Assembly (NCBI RefSeq): GCF_037975245.1
Contig: NC_092569.1
Location: forward strand, 25,531,668 to 25,595,667
Origin: Apostichopus japonicus
Taxonomy: Eukaryota; Echinodermata; Holothuroidea; Aspidochirotida; Stichopodidae
DNA: 64,000 nt
Reading direction: 5' to 3'
The translations under genes were made by a program, and so were the position numbers. Positions 59,536 to 64,000 of this stretch are shown here, one piece after another. How positions within the stretch are numbered: position 1 is the stretch's first letter; each line of letters begins with the position of its first letter. Below the pieces are notes generated by a model. It had not been told where the DNA came from. It ran no database searches and saw only the letters and a list, made by a program, of their open reading frames with translations.

Positions 59536-61029
59536 AGACCGTAACAATTACCCAAGACTACAAAACTTGAAATGTTTTACTTTAACACAGAAAACACAAA
59601 ATACGTGTATTATTCTTACTTGCTGTGCTCTCCGACAAATAGTCACCAAGATCTGTCAATCTGTAGTTACTGCTTCCATCACTAATTCTGAAGAGGTTGT
59701 ACTTGGCGTAATATGGTTTTCCGTTGATTTTATTCATGTCGATTCGTAGCTCATAGTTGCCTTGGTTTGTCAAATAAGCAATGTTGTCATTACCAAGCCA
59801 AATCTCTCGACGAAGAAAGCCGAATCCTTTCTTATAATCATTCCAGTCACGGTAAAAGTTTACAGCGCCATCGACTCGACGTAGGAAAACCTGTTGAAGA
59901 TAGAAGGAAAATCTTTCTTTTTTCGAAATATTTAATCTTTCGACGGACATTTCTTTTATTCTTCAATAGTAATGTTGAGTAGTTCATTCAAATTGATGTA
60001 GATGCAATATAATTTATTTATAGTGGAAACGACTACACGAAGTGTCCTTTACGTAAATAAAGACAAATATATATTGTTTTGATTTCCTTTTTAAAATAAA
60101 GTTATTCCAAGGAGTTTCACCATATCATGGTGAAAAGTGTCAAAGCGTGTAAAAAGTGTTTACTCCTAAGGTTGTCTAAGCTTAGGTCACAATTATGTCG
60201 AAGTTAGTTGTTGCTCTCTGCAAATTCAACAATACAGCATGGTGCAAACTTAAGTTTCTTTATATAAAAAACGTACCGTCCAACCTCCACCATCAATGGA
60301 ATTATTACAATAAACCTTGAAAGGTTCTGGAGCACCGTCCGGCTGAATCATGAAAATACCAGATTCAGTTTGATCATCACATTGTTCATAGACTTCCTTG
60401 CAATCTCTCGGATATTCAGGCTCGTGGTAGCAGAAGTAAGATGAACCTGAAAAATCAGTGAAGCAGGAAACAGGATAATTTCCTTTTGTTTTACATGCAT
60501 TCATAGAAGTGAATGAAAATCGAACAAAACAACACAGAGTTTTAGCTATCTGTTTCTTTGAATACTTTAGTTCAATCAATGGACGTTTCCAGAAATACGA
60601 CGCTTAAACGGCCTCACAGTGGCTGCTGAACATATTTTTCTCTTTTAGTAATTTAGTTCAATAGACGTTCCCAAAAATATTTCTTTATTTTTTTATACTT
60701 TGTTATTTTTCAACGATATTAATCAGTTAGTTTCAATTATTTTCTTAGCTGAACTAATTGGTTTCCTACCAATGATGGCATTTAAATAACGTGTAAATTA
60801 GGAACGCAGACAGAATGAAACGTGAAAAGCTGAATTTCATTTCAAAGTACTTGAGTTCATATTAGTAAACAATACAAGTCATGTTCATTTCCAAACTATG
60901 TTAGTTAACATTACAAGCCAGGTTCGTCTTTACATACAACATAGTTTCATTCAATAAAAAAACCTTGCAATTTGATGAAAGGAGGAAATGACACAGAGTA
61001 AACAACAAGGGATATGGTATATAAATAAT

Positions 61030-61142
<113 letters not shown>

Positions 61143-62263
61143 GATGGTAATATGGTATATAAATAATAACAAACGGAGTTATTAACCAAGTAGTAAATTG
61201 CAAAGATTGCATCATTTAACTGTGTCGGTTGATTTCCATTTAGGTACAAATTCGACAGTAGAATGTTTACATTTATTACAAACAAGATTTGTGAAGACAA
61301 TTTCTATATATATATATATATATATATTTATGTTATTTTAGCCTAGTAACATTGTTTCCTTGTTCTGACCAACTTATCAAATAAATGTATTTATAAGTTC
61401 TGTCATCTAAGTATTATAAATGTTATCTTCCCGTTGTTTTTTTTTTCTGATTCTCAGGAGGAACTGACGTAATAACCAGTATATGATAAACTCTTACTGT
61501 ATCCAAATTTACAGATTACTGTCTAAGACGCGTGTTACCTATTGATTGTGATGGCTGTGTTAACATGTTTGTCGTTATACTACGTAGGGTAATCATGCCT
61601 TACCGCGTAATGCCATTCTTACGTTCGCCAATGTCTCATTTCTTGGAACAAGTAAACCTGTGCTAATATTGGCATATGGAATTGAAGTGAACAAAGTCTT
61701 TTTAAGGAGTCATTTCTCAACAACCCAAAAAATGTGATACAACATAAAACGTGGGCTGATATCAATGTTTTATAACGGCCTACAGCATATTCAAATTCAT
61801 GTTGTTTATACCATAATCCTACAGCATAATAAAGTTACCTTCGTGCATAAAGTATTCTTTTACAGCGTGTACTTGGAAAGTGTTGTTTACATAAGTGGCC
61901 CGTTATTTTGCTAACATACTCGCCAAGTGGAAGAACGTAAATGTTTACAACACTAACGGAGCCTCCCAACAATGGCTTCAGTGTAGTATGTACAAGCAAT
62001 CAAAGTTTTCAGTCAATATTTCTATAGTAATTTATCGAGCGTTATTTGTCTAGAATAATCGTCGAGTGGAAGGACGTTAATGTTTACATTACTAGCAAAG
62101 CTTCACAACGATTGCTACAGCATGGTAGTTACAAGCAAGCAAATATGTCTGTTAATATTTCTATAGTACTATAATTGGGAGACCGTAACAATTACCCAAG
62201 ACTACAAAACTTGAAATGTTTTACTTTAACACAGAAAACACAAAATACGTGTGTTATTCTTAC

Positions 62264-62534
62264 TTGCTGTGCTCTCCGACAAATAGTCACCAAGATCTGT
62301 CAATCTGTACTTACTGCTTTCATCACTAATTCTGAAGAGGTTGTACTTGGCGTAATATGGTTTTCCGTTGATTTTATTCATGTCGATTCGTAGCTCATAA
62401 TTGCCTTGGTTTGTCAAATAAGCAATGTTGTCATTACCAAGCCAAAATTCTCGGCGAAGAAAGCCGAATCCTTTCTTATAATCATTCCAGTCACGGTAAA
62501 AATTTACAGCGCCATCGACTCGATGTAGGAAAAT
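62264..62534 (-). pseudogene. Fibrinogen-related relic, copy 6 (exon 4 only)
   Basis: An open exon 4 (FLHRVDGAVNFYRDWNDYKK ... DLGDYLSESTAS) with a good GTAAGA donor. Its acceptor side is destroyed: 22 bp between two GGAAAA copies are deleted, removing CTTCAACAG and the pyrimidine tract. The upstream intron 3 breaks off at about 62740, where it joins the 5' flank that normally precedes exon 1. Exons 1-3 are therefore gone. Exon 4 of copy 6 is nearest to that of copy 5 (both have MNKINGKPYY). Confidence 0.82.
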
Positions 62535-62807
62535 CCTTTTTTTTCCCGTAATACTTACTCTTTCGACGGACATTTCTTTTATTCTTCAGTATTAATTTCG
62601 AGTAGTTCATTCAAATTGATGTTAATAAAAAGCCTCATAATGTATTTGTTGTGCAATCGATTACACGAAATGTTCTTTACGTAAATAAAACAAAAATATA
62701 TATTGCTTTTTCCCCTTTTTAAAATAAAGATATTACCACATGTCTTGGTGCGTTCTGCTTTGATACATCCTTTTTTTTTTAGTTTTTCATCAGTGTTGTG
62801 AGTACTT

Positions 62808-63041
62808 ACTATTATCCGAGTACCAAGTACATGCAAGTTCAGTCAGGTTCAGAGTACCAAGTACCGGACTTCGAACACCTCATTTTAGAATCCGTGTACC
62901 GAGTGCCGCGCTTTTTCATTCGAGTTCTGGTTCTGAATGACTAGTACGAGTACTGTAACACTCGAGTACTTTCACCGAGTGCGTGTACCAAGTACTCGCA
63001 AAAAGTACTCGAGTACTGAGTAGGGCTACTTTTCGAGTACT
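62808..63041. repeat. GTAC-rich array of the deleted copy 6
   Basis: Fifth copy of the GTAC block. It now lies only about 270 bp from the orphan exon 4 instead of several kb away. Confidence 0.82.
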
Positions 63042-63671
63042 ACAACATTTATGTTCCCTGTTCTCCTGGGCATATAATTGTTCAATTTCTTCGATATTAA
63101 AAGTGATGGATATAGATTTCAACTACATGTGAATTTTATTTTCAATACGTAAAGTACGGATTGGTTGAACAGGTTACCGACAACCAGGTTTACAGTTGGT
63201 TGTTAGGGTAACATGTTAAATTCCATATCACGCGTTATACGCTTCACATGACTGGATTTAGGTAAACTGTATTTGTTCAGTAAGTTAATTGTCATAAAAT
63301 GACGAACACGGTTATCTTTATAACCATGTCATAATTTACTCAAAATACTTCTTAACAGTTTATATAAAATGTATTATACAATTCTTTTCGTTAGGCTCCA
63401 TGCCCATTTCTTCTGTGCTTATGTTGGCAAGTCTGTGCATTCGATACGAAAGTGTTTCTTTCTTTACTTTTGGGACATGAATTTATGAGCTATAATAATC
63501 TACATGTGAATTCAAACTCAATAAATTATTTGAAGAAATGAAGGTGTTGTAATATGTTGGTTTGTGTCTGTGAAAAGTGGGGTTGGCTAAGGTGGGAAAA
63601 TTTCTGCACTGAAGTTCTTTCAAGGAAATTTGGAGTGCGAAATATTCAAAGTTTGAAAAGAAAATAATTTA
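63042..63671. other. Fragmented type Y spacer
   Basis: To about 63460 this follows the start of spacer Y (compare 41212-41630). It then jumps to sequence matching about 43190-43330 (GGGACATGAATTTATGAGC..., GGGGTTGGCTAAGGTGGGAA). From about 63620 I see nothing recognisable until the exon relic. Confidence 0.6.
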
Positions 63672-63790
63672 GGTTTGTCGAATGAGCAAAGTTGTTGTTA
63701 CCAAGTCACAACTCTCGGCGAAGAAAGCCGAATCCTTTCTTACACTCATTCCAGTAACGGTAACAATTTGCAGCGCCATTGACTCGATCC
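63672..63790 (-). pseudogene. Fibrinogen exon 4 relic (copy 7)
   Basis: The minus-strand frame gives RVNGAANCYRYWNECKKGFG, then FLRREL, a stop where the family has Trp, and LGNNNFAHSTN. It matches the middle of exon 4 but is far more diverged than the other copies and has no splice sites. It is an older, partial relic. Confidence 0.75.
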
Positions 63791-64000
63791 TTTTGTGATT
63801 TACAGAATAACCTGCAGGATGTGACAACTTCCTATGTCAGTGGAAGCCTGTCAAGACTAAAAAGCACCGAAAAAATATTTTTTTAATTTATTTCATAGGC
63901 TATGCAGAATAAAATGAATTAAGGATGCTGTAAGTACTCCGAAATGTTCATTTCGATTGCTTGCCTAGTGAACGAATTAAAGTGCTTTGAAATTTCGCAA
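63791..64000. repeat. Shared spacer module (third copy, cut by window end)
   Basis: Matches 31185-31395, including AACCTGCAGGATGTGACAAC and GTGGAAGCCTGTCAAGAC. The minisatellite would be expected beyond the window edge. Confidence 0.75.

Noticed and set aside
60250-60579. An alternative first exon for copies 2 and 5 reading through from intron 2 (MIELKYSKKQIAKTL...)
   Set aside because: It has no signal peptide and merely reads through the conserved acceptor TTTTTCAG before exon 3. The splice phases fit the 52-bp exon instead.
62579-63122. Frames rich in LECYSTRTSHS (also 12508-12720, 40960-41145, 52450-52746)
   Set aside because: They are translations of the GTAC array, reading GAGTAC repeats; not protein genes.

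Overview
This is a eukaryotic, AT-rich, intron-bearing and repeat-dense genomic window from an invertebrate animal. The only recognisable host genes are secreted fibrinogen-related proteins (FReD/FREP type). Their exon products match the class of the sea-cucumber 'fibrinogen-like protein A' (signal peptide, short basic linker, one fibrinogen C-terminal domain). Together with repeats of a kind I associate with echinoderms, this suggests a holothurian such as a Stichopus/Apostichopus relative. That assignment is an inference from protein type, not a proven match.

Layout. Positions 1-2033 (+) hold two joined, broken non-LTR retrotransposon reverse transcriptase fragments. From about 2034 to the right edge the window is a degenerate tandem array of one duplicated unit. 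Each unit carries one FReD gene on the minus strand with five exons: (1) signal peptide; (2) a 52-bp exon with an Arg-rich site; (3) FBG N-terminal; (4) FBG middle; (5) FBG C-terminal. All introns are GT-AG and phases are 0, 1, 0, 1. Reading left to right: copy 1 (4104-11685) and copy 3 (33302-40094) are intact and each predicts 274 aa. Copy 2 (19707-25747) has a nonsense codon in exon 5. Copy 4 (45389-51450) has a 46-bp deletion in exon 3 and a 1-bp deletion in exon 4. Copy 5 (57756-60446) lacks exons 1 and 2. Copy 6 is a lone exon 4 (62264-62534). A seventh relic of exon 4 lies at 63672-63790. The locus looks like a birth-and-death cluster.

Spacers. Two spacer types alternate: type X (12631-19706 and about 52561-57755) and type Y (about 26856-33301 and 41212-45388). 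All genes with an exon 1 have a GTAC-rich array about 0.7-1.1 kb upstream. All spacers carry, 3' of the genes, a minisatellite with a unit of about 41 bp or a remnant of it. Because paralogous units can be compared with each other, several mobile-element insertions can be read as filled versus empty sites: a Harbinger-like element with TTA target duplication (5391-6506), a 1.5-kb solo-LTR-like insertion with CTGT duplication (13197-14704), a 5'-truncated LINE tail (17351-17594), Penelope-like fragments (18600-19140, inverted at about 56813-56985), and a 96-bp insertion with a 12-bp target duplication (39840-39935).

The most unusual item is at 44784-44894: a tRNA-like Pol III head (A and B boxes) fused to a nearly complete type I hammerhead ribozyme, with one core base (G12) changed to A. 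This layout resembles SINE-like hammerhead elements known from schistosomes. A second, more degenerate hammerhead-like motif sits in the Penelope-like fragment at 18982-19020.

I found no true tRNA, rRNA, CRISPR, operon or prokaryotic feature. Most open frames over (TA)n tracts and spacers are not genes.
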